Part shown: positions 23,504 through 33,241 of the stretch, one piece after another
Numbering within the stretch: the first letter of the stretch is position 1
Layout: each line of letters starts with the position of its first letter
Assembly (NCBI RefSeq): GCF_000359585.1
Contig: NZ_APMH01000019.1
Location: 1 to 64,000, forward strand
DNA: 64,000 bases
Reading direction: 5' to 3'
DNA from: Clostridium tyrobutyricum DSM 2637 = ATCC 25755 = JCM 11008
Lineage (GTDB): Bacteria > Bacillota > Clostridia > Clostridiales > Clostridiaceae
Notes under the pieces: model-generated
What the model was told of the DNA's origin: nothing
The model's database searches: none
Seen by the model: only the letters and a program-made list of their open reading frames with translations
Position numbers and translations under genes: made by a program

Positions 23504-25300
23504 ATGAAAAAATTTCTAATATGCTTTTTTGTACTAATACTTACAATTTCACTTGTTCCTATTAAAGCTTTAGCTTCAGATGGGGTAGATCTATCAAAAC
23601 TAAATATAGAAACTAAAATAGCCCAGGATGGTTCTATTAATATGGAGGAACTTATAACTTATGACTTTAAAGATAAATATAATGGAGCCTATAGAGATAT
23701 ATCAACTAAAAATACCGATGGTCTATACAATTTAAATGTATTACTCATATCTAAAAATGGGCAGGAAATTCCATTTAAAAAAGTAACCGATGCTAAAGAT
23801 GGAGATACTGGTGTATTTGAGTTAATCAAACAGGAAAATGATCTTTATCGAATTAAAATTTATAGTCCTTCTGACAATGAAAAAAAGACTTTTAAAATAT
23901 CTTATACCATGAAAAATGTTGCAATAAAATATAACGATATAGGTGAATTCTTCTATACCTACTGGTCAGATTACAATGATACAGAAATAGACAATTTAAA
24001 AATACGAATTGATAATGCTATAATTCCAGATACTAAAAATATCAGAGCATATTATCATGGAATTTCAAATGGTATGGTTTCTATCAAAAATGGGAGTATT
24101 GAATACACTTTTCCACATGTGAATTCCAATGAACTTGTAGAAACACGGGTACTTTTTCCTCTTGAATCCATTCCTCTATCTACCAATGTAAGAAATGAAA
24201 ATGGATTGAGCAAAATTTTAAATGAAGAGGCAGCATACCGGGAGAAACAACAGCTTAAAATAATTCATGCCAAACTTATAAAAAAAGTATTAAATATTAT
24301 AAGTTTACTAATTTGTTTTTCTCTCATTATATTAATTATTGTAATATGGATTAAATTTAGAAATAGTTATTCAGACGCATATGATACTTATTCTCCTTAT
24401 GATATTCCTGAAGATTGCAGCCCTGCAGTAGCAGCATATCTTGTAAACGGAACTATAAACGGAAGAACTATATATGCCACAATACTTGATTTATGGAGAA
24501 AGGGCTATTTAAATATTGAAAAGATAGACCTGGAAAACAAACTGGATAAAGTAGATTTCATCATAAAAAAATCTAAAAGTGCAACTTCAGAACTTTTAAA
24601 ACATGAAATATATTTAATGAATTGGATATTTAATATATCTGAAGATAAAAATAATGTACGGACATCATCCATAAAGGAAGCAAGCAAAGATTCAGAATTC
24701 AATGTGAAATTTCAAACATGGTTAAACCTTGTAAAAGAAGAAACTAAATTAAGAGATTATTATGATAAAAAAGCCAGCCATATTGGTAAGTGGCTAACTG
24801 CAATCTCTATTTCAACTATAGTTATTTCCATTATAGCTCTTGTTTTTACAGCTTATTGGGGAATATTATGTCTAATCCTATCAATATTCACATTGATTTG
24901 TGGAATACATTATTGGTTAAGAAAAAGCCCTAATGGAAATTTGCAATATACTAGATGGATAAAATTTAAAAAATATATAAAGGATACTGACTTTACTTAT
25001 ACTGATGATACAGATTACATGGAAAAGTATATTCCATATGCTGAGGCTCTTAATATGAATAAATCATGTATGCTAAAATTCAAAGATGCATTTAATGATA
25101 CTTCCCAAAATATGGGATGGATATACTATTATCTACTATTCAACACTTTAAATCTGAATAAAAATCAACACTTTAATAATTATATGTATGGTTGTTTTGG
25201 TATGGGATACTCTGGTATGGGTAGTTCTGCCAGTTCAAGCAGTAATTACGGAGGTTCAAGTAGTGGCAGTGCCGGCGGTGGAGGTGCCGGAGGATTTTAG
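23504..25300 (+). CDS. DUF2207-domain membrane protein
   Basis: This 598-residue protein has a signal peptide (residues 1-25, ending about ALASDG), an extracellular beta-rich DUF2207 domain (residues 30-245), a membrane helix near 265-285, a cytoplasmic part, two more helices near 430-475, and a C-terminal tail very rich in Ser and Gly with the pattern SSSNYGGSSSGSAGGGGAGG. This tail and layout are typical of the family, whose function is unknown. The ATG at 23504 follows AGGAGG. A terminator starts at the last codon. Confidence 0.88.
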   Translation: MKKFLICFFVLILTISLVPIKALASDGVDLSKLNIETKIAQDGSINMEELITYDFKDKYNGAYRDISTKNTDGLYNLNVLLISKNGQEIPFKKVTDAKDGDTGVFELIKQENDLYRIKIYSPSDNEKKTFKISYTMKNVAIKYNDIGEFFYTYWSDYNDTEIDNLKIRIDNAIIPDTKNIRAYYHGISNGMVSIKNGSIEYTFPHVNSNELVETRVLFPLESIPLSTNVRNENGLSKILNEEAAYREKQQLKIIHAKLIKKVLNIISLLICFSLIILIIVIWIKFRNSYSDAYDTYSPYDIPEDCSPAVAAYLVNGTINGRTIYATILDLWRKGYLNIEKIDLENKLDKVDFIIKKSKSATSELLKHEIYLMNWIFNISEDKNNVRTSSIKEASKDSEFNVKFQTWLNLVKEETKLRDYYDKKASHIGKWLTAISISTIVISIIALVFTAYWGILCLILSIFTLICGIHYWLRKSPNGNLQYTRWIKFKKYIKDTDFTYTDDTDYMEKYIPYAEALNMNKSCMLKFKDAFNDTSQNMGWIYYYLLFNTLNLNKNQHFNNYMYGCFGMGYSGMGSSASSSSNYGGSSSGSAGGGGAGGF

Positions 25301-25323
25301 TGGATTCTTTGAATCCACTTTTA
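25299..25323 (+). terminator. Terminator after the DUF2207 gene
   Basis: AGTGGATTC (25299-25307) and GAATCCACT (25311-25319) pair around a 3-base loop, followed by a run of T. It overlaps the end of the convergent GTPase gene. Confidence 0.85.
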
Positions 25324-27258
25324 TTTTAGACAGTGCATATATCTTTCAACATCTTTTCCCTCTACTAAAAATGGCTGACCTTTTGAACAGAATACAGAAG
25401 AAGATGTATACTCAATATCAGAATTTTTATTGTACCCTATTTTTTTAACGATTTCTTCTCCATTATGACATATGTCATATCCATCAAAGACCATGCTAAT
25501 TTTACCCTTACCTTTAGTAAATGATGTTAATTCCAAGCTATAATTCATTAATGCAGCCACAGGTCCCCTGCCTTCTATAATAACTGTATTGCCAGAAATT
25601 CCAGGAGTCTCAAAAACACCGTTTAATCTCTGTATATCTGATAAAATTCTACCCATATAATCCACATTAGCTTTTATATTAAACCTGTAAAATGGTTCAA
25701 GTAATATATTTTGTGCATTTTCCAGTCCCTGTCTAATTGCTCTGAAAGTAGCTTCTCTAAAGTCTCCACCACATGTATGTTTTATATGTGATCTTCCATC
25801 TACTAATGTTATATTCAAGTCAGTTACAGGTGAACCTGTCAATATACCATGATGCTCCCTTTCATAAATATGCTTTTGAATCAATTTTTGATAGTTAATA
25901 CCAAGAGTATCTACATTACATTGACTTTTAAATGTGATTCCAGCATTTCTTTGACCTGGTTCAAGTTTAAGATAAACCTCTGCATAGTGTCTTAAAGGCT
26001 CAAAATGCCCACATCCATAACTACTTGACATAATTGTTTCCTTATATAAAATCTCGCAAGGCCCAAAATCCACATCCATATCGAATCTTTCATGTACAAA
26101 TTCCTTTAAAACCTGAATTTGAATAATACCCATAATAGTAATCTGCATTTCCTGTAGTTTTTCATTCCATATAACTTTTAGTGAAGGATCCTCTTCTTCT
26201 AAAATATTGAAATATTTTAAAACATCCCTGCTATTTAAGCTTTCATCAAACAATACTTTGGATCTTAAGGTTGGTATCATTTTATATCTAATGTTGCCCT
26301 TAAAGTTTCCAATTCCACAACCTATATATGCAGATGGCATTCCTTTCACCGCTATTAATTGCCCAGCTGCAGCTCTATCTACATTTTTGAATTTCATACC
26401 ATTATATATTCTCATTTCACTTATTTTTTCAGTACTTGGTGCTATTTCTTCACGTATTTTTAAAGTCCCACTTAAAATTTTTATATAAGCCAATTTATTT
26501 CTCTGTTCATCATGTCTTATTTTATATACAAATCCACTAAGTTTGTCTTCATCATTATATCGGGTAAAAGTCAACTGGTCTAGATTTTCCAAAAAGCTGT
26601 CTATTCCAATATTCTGTAGAGCCGAACCACTCATACATGGAAATACTTTATTATCTACTATCATTTTCATAAATGAGTTAAGCCAAATATCATCTTCATA
26701 ATCTTCCTCTATATATTTTTCAACAAGTGCATCATTTCTTTCTGCAATAAATTCTGCGATTTTTCTGTCAAATTTTTTCTTTTTTATTGGTTTTGATATA
26801 AAACATATATCTTCAGTTAAATTTGATTTAATATCTTTAATTACAGTTTGAATGTTAGCACCTTCTCTATCCATCTTATTTATAAAAAAGAAAGTAGGTA
26901 TATTATGACTTCTAAGCAACTGCCATACTATTTCTGTCTGGGATTGAATCCCATCTGCTGCACTTATTATCAAAATTGCATAGTCCAGTATTTCAATAGC
27001 CCTTTCCATTTCAGAAGAAAAATCCATATGTCCAGGAGTATCTATCAAATAATATGTAGAAAAATTATATTGAAAAACCGCCTGATCTGAAAATACAGTG
27101 ATTCCTCTTTCCTTCTCTATACTGTTACTATCCAAAAATGAATCCTTATGATCAACTCTTCCTATAGTTCTTATACTCTTTGTATTATATAGAATTTGTT
27201 CTGCAAATGTAGTCTTACCAGCATCCACATGTGCAAACAATCCTATTGTCTTATTCAT
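25321..27258 (-). CDS. EF-G-like GTPase of the tetracycline ribosomal-protection family
   Basis: This 645-residue translational GTPase has G1 AHVDAGKTT, G2 KERGIT, G3 DTPGHMDF and G4 NKMD, then the domain order of Tet(M)/Tet(O) proteins. Those proteins release tetracycline from the ribosome. The match continues through domain IV (THTCGG-like HTCGGDFREATFRAIRQG, LLEPFYRF). The C-terminus, however, ends in FCSKGQPFLVEGKDVERYMH, unlike the classic Tet(M) tail. It thus belongs to a divergent clostridial branch, and drug resistance is not assured. The ATG at 27258 follows AGGTGA. The PHP gene lies 7 bases upstream in the same operon. Confidence 0.85.
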   Translation of the reverse strand: MNKTIGLFAHVDAGKTTFAEQILYNTKSIRTIGRVDHKDSFLDSNSIEKERGITVFSDQAVFQYNFSTYYLIDTPGHMDFSSEMERAIEILDYAILIISAADGIQSQTEIVWQLLRSHNIPTFFFINKMDREGANIQTVIKDIKSNLTEDICFISKPIKKKKFDRKIAEFIAERNDALVEKYIEEDYEDDIWLNSFMKMIVDNKVFPCMSGSALQNIGIDSFLENLDQLTFTRYNDEDKLSGFVYKIRHDEQRNKLAYIKILSGTLKIREEIAPSTEKISEMRIYNGMKFKNVDRAAAGQLIAVKGMPSAYIGCGIGNFKGNIRYKMIPTLRSKVLFDESLNSRDVLKYFNILEEEDPSLKVIWNEKLQEMQITIMGIIQIQVLKEFVHERFDMDVDFGPCEILYKETIMSSSYGCGHFEPLRHYAEVYLKLEPGQRNAGITFKSQCNVDTLGINYQKLIQKHIYEREHHGILTGSPVTDLNITLVDGRSHIKHTCGGDFREATFRAIRQGLENAQNILLEPFYRFNIKANVDYMGRILSDIQRLNGVFETPGISGNTVIIEGRGPVAALMNYSLELTSFTKGKGKISMVFDGYDICHNGEEIVKKIGYNKNSDIEYTSSSVFCSKGQPFLVEGKDVERYMHCLK

Positions 27259-27265
27259 ATTATAA

Positions 27266-27985
27266 TCACCTAGTACTTCTACTTTTTATAAAATTAAAAA
27301 ACTCTGTCTTGTTTCTATTTATAATCAGTTCTTCAGGCATATCTATACTTTTCAGCATTTTTAACGCAGCATCAAAGTTTCCTATATGAAAACAACAGTG
27401 GGCATCACTGTTTAATATTATTTTTACATTGTATTTTTTACATAAAAGAGCTACCTTTGTGCAAATTTTTTCACTTCCAATTCTTGATCTCACCAATGAA
27501 CTGTTATTTATTTCAATAAGTACATTTTTTTCTTTTGCCTTCTTGACTACCTCTTCTTCATGAATTGGAAAACTGGGATTACCACAGTGACCTATAATAG
27601 ACACATAAGGATTATCCATTGCACCTAAAAAAGCACTTGTATTTAAATCCGGGTTATTATTTGGTTTCATTACCGGATCATGTATACTAGCTATCATTAC
27701 ATCAAGCTTCTGCTGTATTTCTGTTGGAAGGTCTATATTGCCTTCATAATCAACAATATTTGCCTCTGAACCATAAAGCATAGTAACACCATAAAGCTCC
27801 TTTGGCAAAACTTTAAGATTTCCAAAATACCATTCATGTGGTGCTCCCGGCATGCTTGGAGCATGATCTGTAGTACCTAGAATTTCAAGGCCCTTTTCAC
27901 TGGCATATTTTGCATTCTCAAATAATGTATTATAAGCATGTCCGCTTGCTATAGTATGTGTATGTATATCAATAGGATATTTCAT
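27266..27985 (-). CDS. PHP-domain phosphatase (YcdX-like)
   Basis: This 239-residue protein is a metal-dependent phosphoesterase. The metal ligands are in DIHTHTIASGHAYNT, TTDHAPSMPG, GSEANIVD, IASIHDP, GHCGNPSFPI and NSDAHCCFHIG, the seven-stranded-barrel pattern of YcdX. The physiological substrate is unknown. The ATG at 27985 follows GGAGG. It is followed after 7 bases by the ribosomal-protection-type GTPase gene. It is separated from the eut operon by a terminator, so it is not part of ethanolamine use. Confidence 0.88.
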   Translation of the reverse strand: MKYPIDIHTHTIASGHAYNTLFENAKYASEKGLEILGTTDHAPSMPGAPHEWYFGNLKVLPKELYGVTMLYGSEANIVDYEGNIDLPTEIQQKLDVMIASIHDPVMKPNNNPDLNTSAFLGAMDNPYVSIIGHCGNPSFPIHEEEVVKKAKEKNVLIEINNSSLVRSRIGSEKICTKVALLCKKYNVKIILNSDAHCCFHIGNFDAALKMLKSIDMPEELIINRNKTEFFNFIKSRSTR

Positions 27986-28054
27986 AAATTAATTCCTCCA
28001 TTCATATTCTGAAGCATATACTTTAAATTATAACTTAAAAAATTAATTGTAACA

Positions 28055-28090
28055 AATAAGCATTGGATATTATCATACCCAATGCTTATT
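28055..28090 (-). terminator. Terminator of the eut operon
   Basis: AATAAGCATTGG (28055-28066) and CCAATGCTTATT (28079-28090) pair around a 12-base loop, just after eutC on the minus strand. A T-rich stretch follows in either direction. Confidence 0.75.
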
Positions 28091-28099
28091 ACAAATTTT

Positions 28100-28807
28100 T
28101 TATACTTTTAAATCAATACCACTTTTCTTTTCTCTCATCATTAAGTCTATCAAATGTACTATCTGTGCTCCTGCCTCTACTGGAGGTGTGCCATTTCTGT
28201 GTATATTGGAAACTACCGTTCTTTGGGATTCCGGTTTTGAGGTGCTGGATTCATATGCCATATAGCTGCTCATACTCTCACCTGTAGCAAGACCAGGTCT
28301 CTCACCTATTAATATTATTGTAACTTTTGCATTCAAAACCTCACTTATCTCATCCATAGTAGCTACTCTGGCATATTTTACAAATATAGGGGTTCCTATT
28401 TTGTAACCCTTGGCTTTCAATCCATCTGCCATTATATAGTATATATCTTCCAAATTCACAGTAATAGCGGGGGAACTTAATCCATCTCCAGCTATTATCT
28501 GAACATCTGGACTGTATTTACAATTCTGCTTTATATATTCCAATGTTTCATTGGAAAATTTTCTTCCCAAATCAGGTCTTTGTATATACTCTTCTTTATT
28601 TTTTACCAATGTCTGTACTTTTAAAAATTTAAGTTTGTCTATAACAGCTTCATCTACATAAGACCAGACGGCATCCATTGCAACTGCATGATCAGCCCTT
28701 AGTTTCAAAAGTGTTTTCGTCTTGTATCTAGCACCAGCTCTTCCGACACAAATTCTAGCCGTGGTAGACTTTTTCATAGATTCATATACTTCATAACTAT
28801 CTTCCAT
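28100..28807 (-). CDS. eutC: Ethanolamine ammonia-lyase small subunit EutC
   Basis: EutC is the light chain of the B12-dependent lyase that converts ethanolamine to acetaldehyde and ammonia. Landmarks are TTARICVGRAGARYKTKTLL, RADHAVAMDAVW, QIIAGDGLSSPAI, GERPGLATGESMSSY and VSNIHRNGTPPVEAGAQI. The protein has 235 residues and begins almost at the conserved core; many EutC proteins carry about 50 more N-terminal residues. The ATG at 28807 has a GAGGTG site and there is no longer in-frame start with one, so the short form seems real. It lies 14 bases after eutB. Confidence 0.95.
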   Translation of the reverse strand: MEDSYEVYESMKKSTTARICVGRAGARYKTKTLLKLRADHAVAMDAVWSYVDEAVIDKLKFLKVQTLVKNKEEYIQRPDLGRKFSNETLEYIKQNCKYSPDVQIIAGDGLSSPAITVNLEDIYYIMADGLKAKGYKIGTPIFVKYARVATMDEISEVLNAKVTIILIGERPGLATGESMSSYMAYESSTSKPESQRTVVSNIHRNGTPPVEAGAQIVHLIDLMMREKKSGIDLKV

Positions 28808-28821
28808 ATTTTCACCTCATC

Positions 28822-30192
28822 TTAGACCATTTGCTTTTTTAAGAATACAGCAGGATCTCCTGCCTTCTCTGTAAGTTTTCCATTCTTTAGAATTCCTATT
28901 TGTTCAAGTCTATTTTCAAATTCCTTAATTGGTGTTTTCCCTGAAATTTCCCTTAAAGTTGCAATATCATGATAACTTGTGGATTGATACATAAGCATCA
29001 CATCATCAGCACATGGAACTCCCATAAAATATGTGCAACCAGCATTAGTTAAAAGTATAGATAAATTATCCATATCATTTTGATCTGCTTTCATATGGTT
29101 CGTATAACATACATCAACCCCCATGGGAAGTCCTGTAAGTTTTCCCATAAAATGATCCTCAAGTCCTGCTCTTATGACTTGTTTTCCATCATATAAATAT
29201 TCAGGTCCAATAAATCCTACAACCGTATTTACTAAAAATGGATTATAGCGTTTTGCAAACCCATAACATCTAGCTTCCATAGTAAGCTGATCAGCACCAT
29301 TATTCCCATTAGATGAAAGTTCAGAACCCTGTCCGGTTTCAAAATACATAAAATTTTCTCCTTTAGAATTCTTTTTTTCTTTCATAAGTAAATAAGCTTC
29401 ATCCATAATATCTTTATCTATTCCAAAACTCCTGTTTGATATTTCAGAACCCGCAATACTTTGAAATAAAAGATCCATTGGTACCCCTCTTTTTAATACC
29501 TCCATCTGAGTTGTTACATGGGCAAGTACACAATTCTGTGTTGGAATATTCCATTCATTAGTAAACTCATTAAACTTTCTCAATATTCTAGATACGCTGT
29601 CTATACTATCATTTACTGGATTTAGCCCTATGACAGCATCCCCTACTCCATAGCTTATTCCTTCCATAACAGATGCCATTATTCCATCTATATCATCTGT
29701 TGGATGATTAGGTTGAAGTCTTGCTGAAAGAGTACCTCTCTCTCCTATCTTTGTATTGCAAAATGCTGTATTACAAAATTTTTGTGCTGAATATACAAGG
29801 TCCATATTAGTCATAAGCTTTGTAACGGCTGATATCATCTCAGAAGTAAGTCCATTTTTTACAGACTTTATGTTTTCCTCTGAAGAACTAAGTATGAATT
29901 CTCTAAATTCTCCAACTGTCATAGATTTAATTTTATTATAACTTTTTTCATCAACTGCATCCTGTATTATTCTCGTAACTTCATCATTTTCATATGGAAC
30001 AACAGGATTATTTCTAAGTTCACCGAGAGTAATATCAGATAACACGATTTTTGCTGCAACTCTTTCAGCTGTACTGTTGGCAGCAATTCCAGCAAGCAAA
30101 TCTCCTGATTTTTCTTCATTTGCCTTAGCCAAAACATCTTTTACGTCCTTAAATTTATATATTTTATTGAATAAATTAGTTTTTAAATTCAT
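28822..30192 (-). CDS. eutB: Ethanolamine ammonia-lyase large subunit EutB
   Basis: EutB is the catalytic chain of ethanolamine ammonia-lyase, binding substrate and adenosylcobalamin. Its 456 residues match the family length. Conserved stretches include SDITLGELRNNPVVPYENDE, GTLSARLQPNHPTDDIDGI, GVGDAVIGLNPVNDS, FETGQGSELSSNGNNGADQ, ARCYGFAKRYNPFLVNTVVG and EDHFMGKLTGLPMGVDVCYT. It follows the permease and precedes eutC. The product acetaldehyde would need an aldehyde or alcohol dehydrogenase from outside this window. Confidence 0.97.
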   Translation of the reverse strand: MNLKTNLFNKIYKFKDVKDVLAKANEEKSGDLLAGIAANSTAERVAAKIVLSDITLGELRNNPVVPYENDEVTRIIQDAVDEKSYNKIKSMTVGEFREFILSSSEENIKSVKNGLTSEMISAVTKLMTNMDLVYSAQKFCNTAFCNTKIGERGTLSARLQPNHPTDDIDGIMASVMEGISYGVGDAVIGLNPVNDSIDSVSRILRKFNEFTNEWNIPTQNCVLAHVTTQMEVLKRGVPMDLLFQSIAGSEISNRSFGIDKDIMDEAYLLMKEKKNSKGENFMYFETGQGSELSSNGNNGADQLTMEARCYGFAKRYNPFLVNTVVGFIGPEYLYDGKQVIRAGLEDHFMGKLTGLPMGVDVCYTNHMKADQNDMDNLSILLTNAGCTYFMGVPCADDVMLMYQSTSYHDIATLREISGKTPIKEFENRLEQIGILKNGKLTEKAGDPAVFLKKQMV

Positions 30193-30213
30193 AAAATCAC
30201 CTGTTTCATATAT

Positions 30214-31548
30214 TTAAATAGCTTTATCTTGTTCATCCATCTTAGTTACTTCATCATTTTTAGAGGATGAATTTTTAAATTTTGAATATAGAAAATAATA
30301 TACAATAGCAATCAAATAAGCACCTACCACAAAAGCTACAGTTGAAATATTAGAATATCCAACAGTTATAAGTAATACAGCATCTAATACAAGAGATATA
30401 ACTGGTAATGAATATGAAACTTTATATGGTCTTTCAAGATTAGGTTCTTTTCTTCTTAAAATAAGCAATGAAATCATACTTATAGCATGAAGTGCAATTG
30501 CACCAAAACTTGATATTACTATAATTACTGCAGTACTATTTAAAAGTACAAATAACATGCCTATAATACTTGGTATGATTATAGCTACCATTGGAGAACC
30601 TTTTTTATTTATTCTTGATAAAAATTCAGGTAGATATCTGGACCTTGACATTGCGAATATCTGTCTTGAATATCCCATTATTATTCCATGAAGACTAGCT
30701 ACAAGTCCAAAGAGACCTACAAAACTCATTAACTTTGAAAATACATTTCCTTTACCATATATAGCATCCAATGCATCTGGAAGTGGTGAATCTGTGGAAC
30801 CAAGTACTTTACTATCCAGTACTCCAGATGTACATACAAAAGTAACAAGTGCCAAAATTACAAGTGTAAGTATTGCAAGAATAAAACCTTTTGGTACGTC
30901 TTTTTTGGGATTTTTACACTCCTCTGCTGACATTGCACCACCTTCTGCTGCTAGATAAAACCATATTGCAAAGGGAATAGCATTGAATATTCCTTTAAAT
31001 CCTCCTCTAAAAGCATTCTGGCCTATTATCTTTGTAGTATCGATATGAGTAAAACTAGCACCTGCAAATATTACAAGTCCAACAATTGCAACAATAGTTA
31101 CAACAGTCTCAATTATTGCAGCAGTTTTAACTCCACCACAATTTATAATGACAAAAATTCCATAAGCTACAAGTGCTGCTGGTATTATTGGAACAACTGG
31201 TACAATAAAGTGAATGTAAGCTCCAATGGATATTGCTATTGCAGGTGTCGCAAATAAGAATTCAACAATAGATGAAAATCCAGCGAAAAATCCTCCAAAC
31301 CTTCCCATTGCCCTTGTTGCATATTCAGAAGATCCGCCTGCATCAGGTATTGCTGTTGCTAATTCTGCATAACTAAACATAAAAGCCGTATAAAAAAGTG
31401 TTACAACTGCTATTGCTACTATAAAACCTACTGGTCCTACAAATGCAAGTGCATTATTCCAGCCAAAATACATCCCTGATATAACCATGCCAACTATAAT
31501 AGCCCAAAGCTGAAATGGTGATAGTGTCTTCTTTAATTTATTACTCAT
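30214..31548 (-). CDS. eat: Ethanolamine permease (APC superfamily)
   Basis: This 444-residue transporter has about twelve helices and the APC-superfamily start LSPFQLWAIIVGMVISGMYF with GWNNALAFVGPVG, which is characteristic of the ethanolamine permease group. Other motifs are PDAGGSSEYATRAMGRFGGF, SAEECKNPKKDVPKG and FAMSRSRYLPEFLSRI. It takes up ethanolamine from the medium. The position between eutA and eutB fits this. The ATG at 31548 follows GGAGGAG. Many microcompartment-containing clostridia use EutH instead, so this choice is of note. Confidence 0.92.
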   Translation of the reverse strand: MSNKLKKTLSPFQLWAIIVGMVISGMYFGWNNALAFVGPVGFIVAIAVVTLFYTAFMFSYAELATAIPDAGGSSEYATRAMGRFGGFFAGFSSIVEFLFATPAIAISIGAYIHFIVPVVPIIPAALVAYGIFVIINCGGVKTAAIIETVVTIVAIVGLVIFAGASFTHIDTTKIIGQNAFRGGFKGIFNAIPFAIWFYLAAEGGAMSAEECKNPKKDVPKGFILAILTLVILALVTFVCTSGVLDSKVLGSTDSPLPDALDAIYGKGNVFSKLMSFVGLFGLVASLHGIIMGYSRQIFAMSRSRYLPEFLSRINKKGSPMVAIIIPSIIGMLFVLLNSTAVIIVISSFGAIALHAISMISLLILRRKEPNLERPYKVSYSLPVISLVLDAVLLITVGYSNISTVAFVVGAYLIAIVYYFLYSKFKNSSSKNDEVTKMDEQDKAI

Positions 31549-31565
31549 TTAAAATCTCCTCCCAA

Positions 31566-32975
31566 TTAACTATTAAAAATCAATGTTTTTACCACAACAG
31601 GTATAGCACCTGCTATAGGTTTTCCAATATCAATGTAATCTCCATTACTAGTTGAAATCCCATCTATGCATATAATATCTTTATTGTTATATTTACTTTT
31701 TATTGTTTGTCCCAAAGCCTTTGCAAAATCATTTTCTACAACAACTATTATTAGTTGACTTTTTAAAACTTCAAATGATTTAACTATTCCACATGCCATT
31801 GTTTGTATTTGCTTGTAAGAAGGGCTTTCTGGTCCTCTAAATGCAATTGCAACTAATGTATCTGTATACATTTTTATTTTACTTGTAATATATTTATATA
31901 TAGATTCTTCATTTGACAAGATTTTATCCTCAAGTTTTATTATTGGAGTATTCTTTATAGGTAATATATCCTCATCAAAAGCTATTGTACTACCACTTAT
32001 TTTTATAGAATGACTACCTGCCCCTATCACAGTAGCTCGTATTTTTTCTTTTGACTCTATAATTCTATATCTTTTGTCTTTTAAAAAATCCCTTATAGAA
32101 CTTCCAAGAAGCGGCCCTATATCTCCATATTTTATTACATCTGATAGTTTATCGACCATATAGTTGCTATATATAAATTCAGCGACTCCTCCAGAGAACA
32201 TAAATATTTCGGGTTTTATCTTTCTATTTTCATGTCCTATAAAAAGATCATTTTCCTCTTTAGATAAATTTTTATTATTGGCAATTTTCATAATAATATT
32301 TATAAATGAATTCACAAGTAACCTTAATTCTTTAAGTTCAGGTTTTATTCCAATTCGTAAATTTAGCCTCAATATATCTATTAGTTTGAATATTTTTGAT
32401 GAGATATAAGTTATAATTCCTTTCTCATCAAACTGTATAAGTCTTCCTCCTATATTCAGTGCAAAAGAGTCTACAGGTTCCCCTTTATAAAACACAACAG
32501 CATTAGTAGTTCCTCCACCTATATCAAAATTTATTACTTTATCTATAATACCTTTGGAAACTTTAGAAGCTCCTGCTCCAAAACCTGCTAGTACCGCTTC
32601 TAAATCGCCACCTGCAGTAGCTACTACAAAATCCCCTGCAAAATCAGAGAGTGCTTTCAAAACTTGTTCAGCATTTTCTTTTCTTGCGGTTTCTCCAGTT
32701 ATAATTATTGCACCAGTAGAAATATCTTTTTTCTTTATACCTGCTTTTTCATATTCCAGTAATATCAGATTTTTTAATTTATTCAAATCTATTTTTTCTT
32801 TTGTTAGTAGAGGAGTAAAATATACATTGCTTTTATAAATTACAACCTTTTTAGTAATTTTAACTTTTGGTACAAGAAAACTACTTGCTGTATTCTGCAC
32901 TGTTATTTCACTGAATATAATTTGTGTAGTAGTAGTACCAATATCAATTCCTACACTTAATATCTTATCCTGCAT
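31566..32975 (-). CDS. eutA: Ethanolamine ammonia-lyase reactivating factor EutA
   Basis: EutA exchanges damaged cobalamin on ethanolamine ammonia-lyase in an ATP-dependent way. The 469-residue protein has an actin-like ATPase fold: SVGIDIGTTTTQIIFSEI (phosphate 1), AIIITGETARKENA, VATAGGDLEAVLAG, INFDIGGGTTNAVVF (phosphate 2) and FSGGVAEFIY. It is the first gene behind the EutV-controlled leader, with an AAAGGGGGTG ribosome site. This order places enzyme rescue, uptake and cleavage under one switch. Confidence 0.95.
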   Translation of the reverse strand: MQDKILSVGIDIGTTTTQIIFSEITVQNTASSFLVPKVKITKKVVIYKSNVYFTPLLTKEKIDLNKLKNLILLEYEKAGIKKKDISTGAIIITGETARKENAEQVLKALSDFAGDFVVATAGGDLEAVLAGFGAGASKVSKGIIDKVINFDIGGGTTNAVVFYKGEPVDSFALNIGGRLIQFDEKGIITYISSKIFKLIDILRLNLRIGIKPELKELRLLVNSFINIIMKIANNKNLSKEENDLFIGHENRKIKPEIFMFSGGVAEFIYSNYMVDKLSDVIKYGDIGPLLGSSIRDFLKDKRYRIIESKEKIRATVIGAGSHSIKISGSTIAFDEDILPIKNTPIIKLEDKILSNEESIYKYITSKIKMYTDTLVAIAFRGPESPSYKQIQTMACGIVKSFEVLKSQLIIVVVENDFAKALGQTIKSKYNNKDIICIDGISTSNGDYIDIGKPIAGAIPVVVKTLIFNS

Positions 32976-33002
32976 TATTTTATTTCACCCCCTTTTTATA
33001 GA

Positions 33003-33126
33003 GTTTATAAAAATAAAATGGAACCCAAAACACCTACATGTTTTAAGCTCCATTGCTTATTAAACCAATATTAATTTCCAATATTACACTAAAATTATAA
33101 ACTTAAATAAATGCTCCGTTGCACTT
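33003..33126 (-). ncRNA. EutV-binding dual-hairpin antitermination leader of the eut operon
   Basis: On the minus-strand RNA, hairpin P1 (33126-33109) has a 6-bp stem and the loop AACGGA. Hairpin P2 (33059-33044) has a 5-bp stem and the loop AATGGA. Both loops have A in position 1 and G in position 4, the known signature for ANTAR proteins. The 3' half of P2 is also the 5' arm of a 16-bp terminator (33054-33039 with 33032-33017, six-base loop), followed by U-rich RNA. P2 and the terminator therefore exclude each other. EutV binding would free transcription of eutA onward. Confidence 0.88.
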
Positions 33127-33144
33127 CATCTATAATTTATATTA

Positions 33145-33173
33145 AGTCTACCATAATAATGTGTTAATGTAAA
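33145..33173 (-). promoter_or_regulatory. Promoter of the eutA operon
   Basis: TTTACA (33173-33168) and TAGACT (33150-33145) are 17 bases apart on the minus strand, and the dual-hairpin leader starts about 15-20 bases downstream. Confidence 0.55.
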
Positions 33174-33241
33174 GTGGATTTTAGTATTAATTTAATAATA
33201 TAATTCATTTATGTACTGATATTTATCAATAAATAGCGAAA

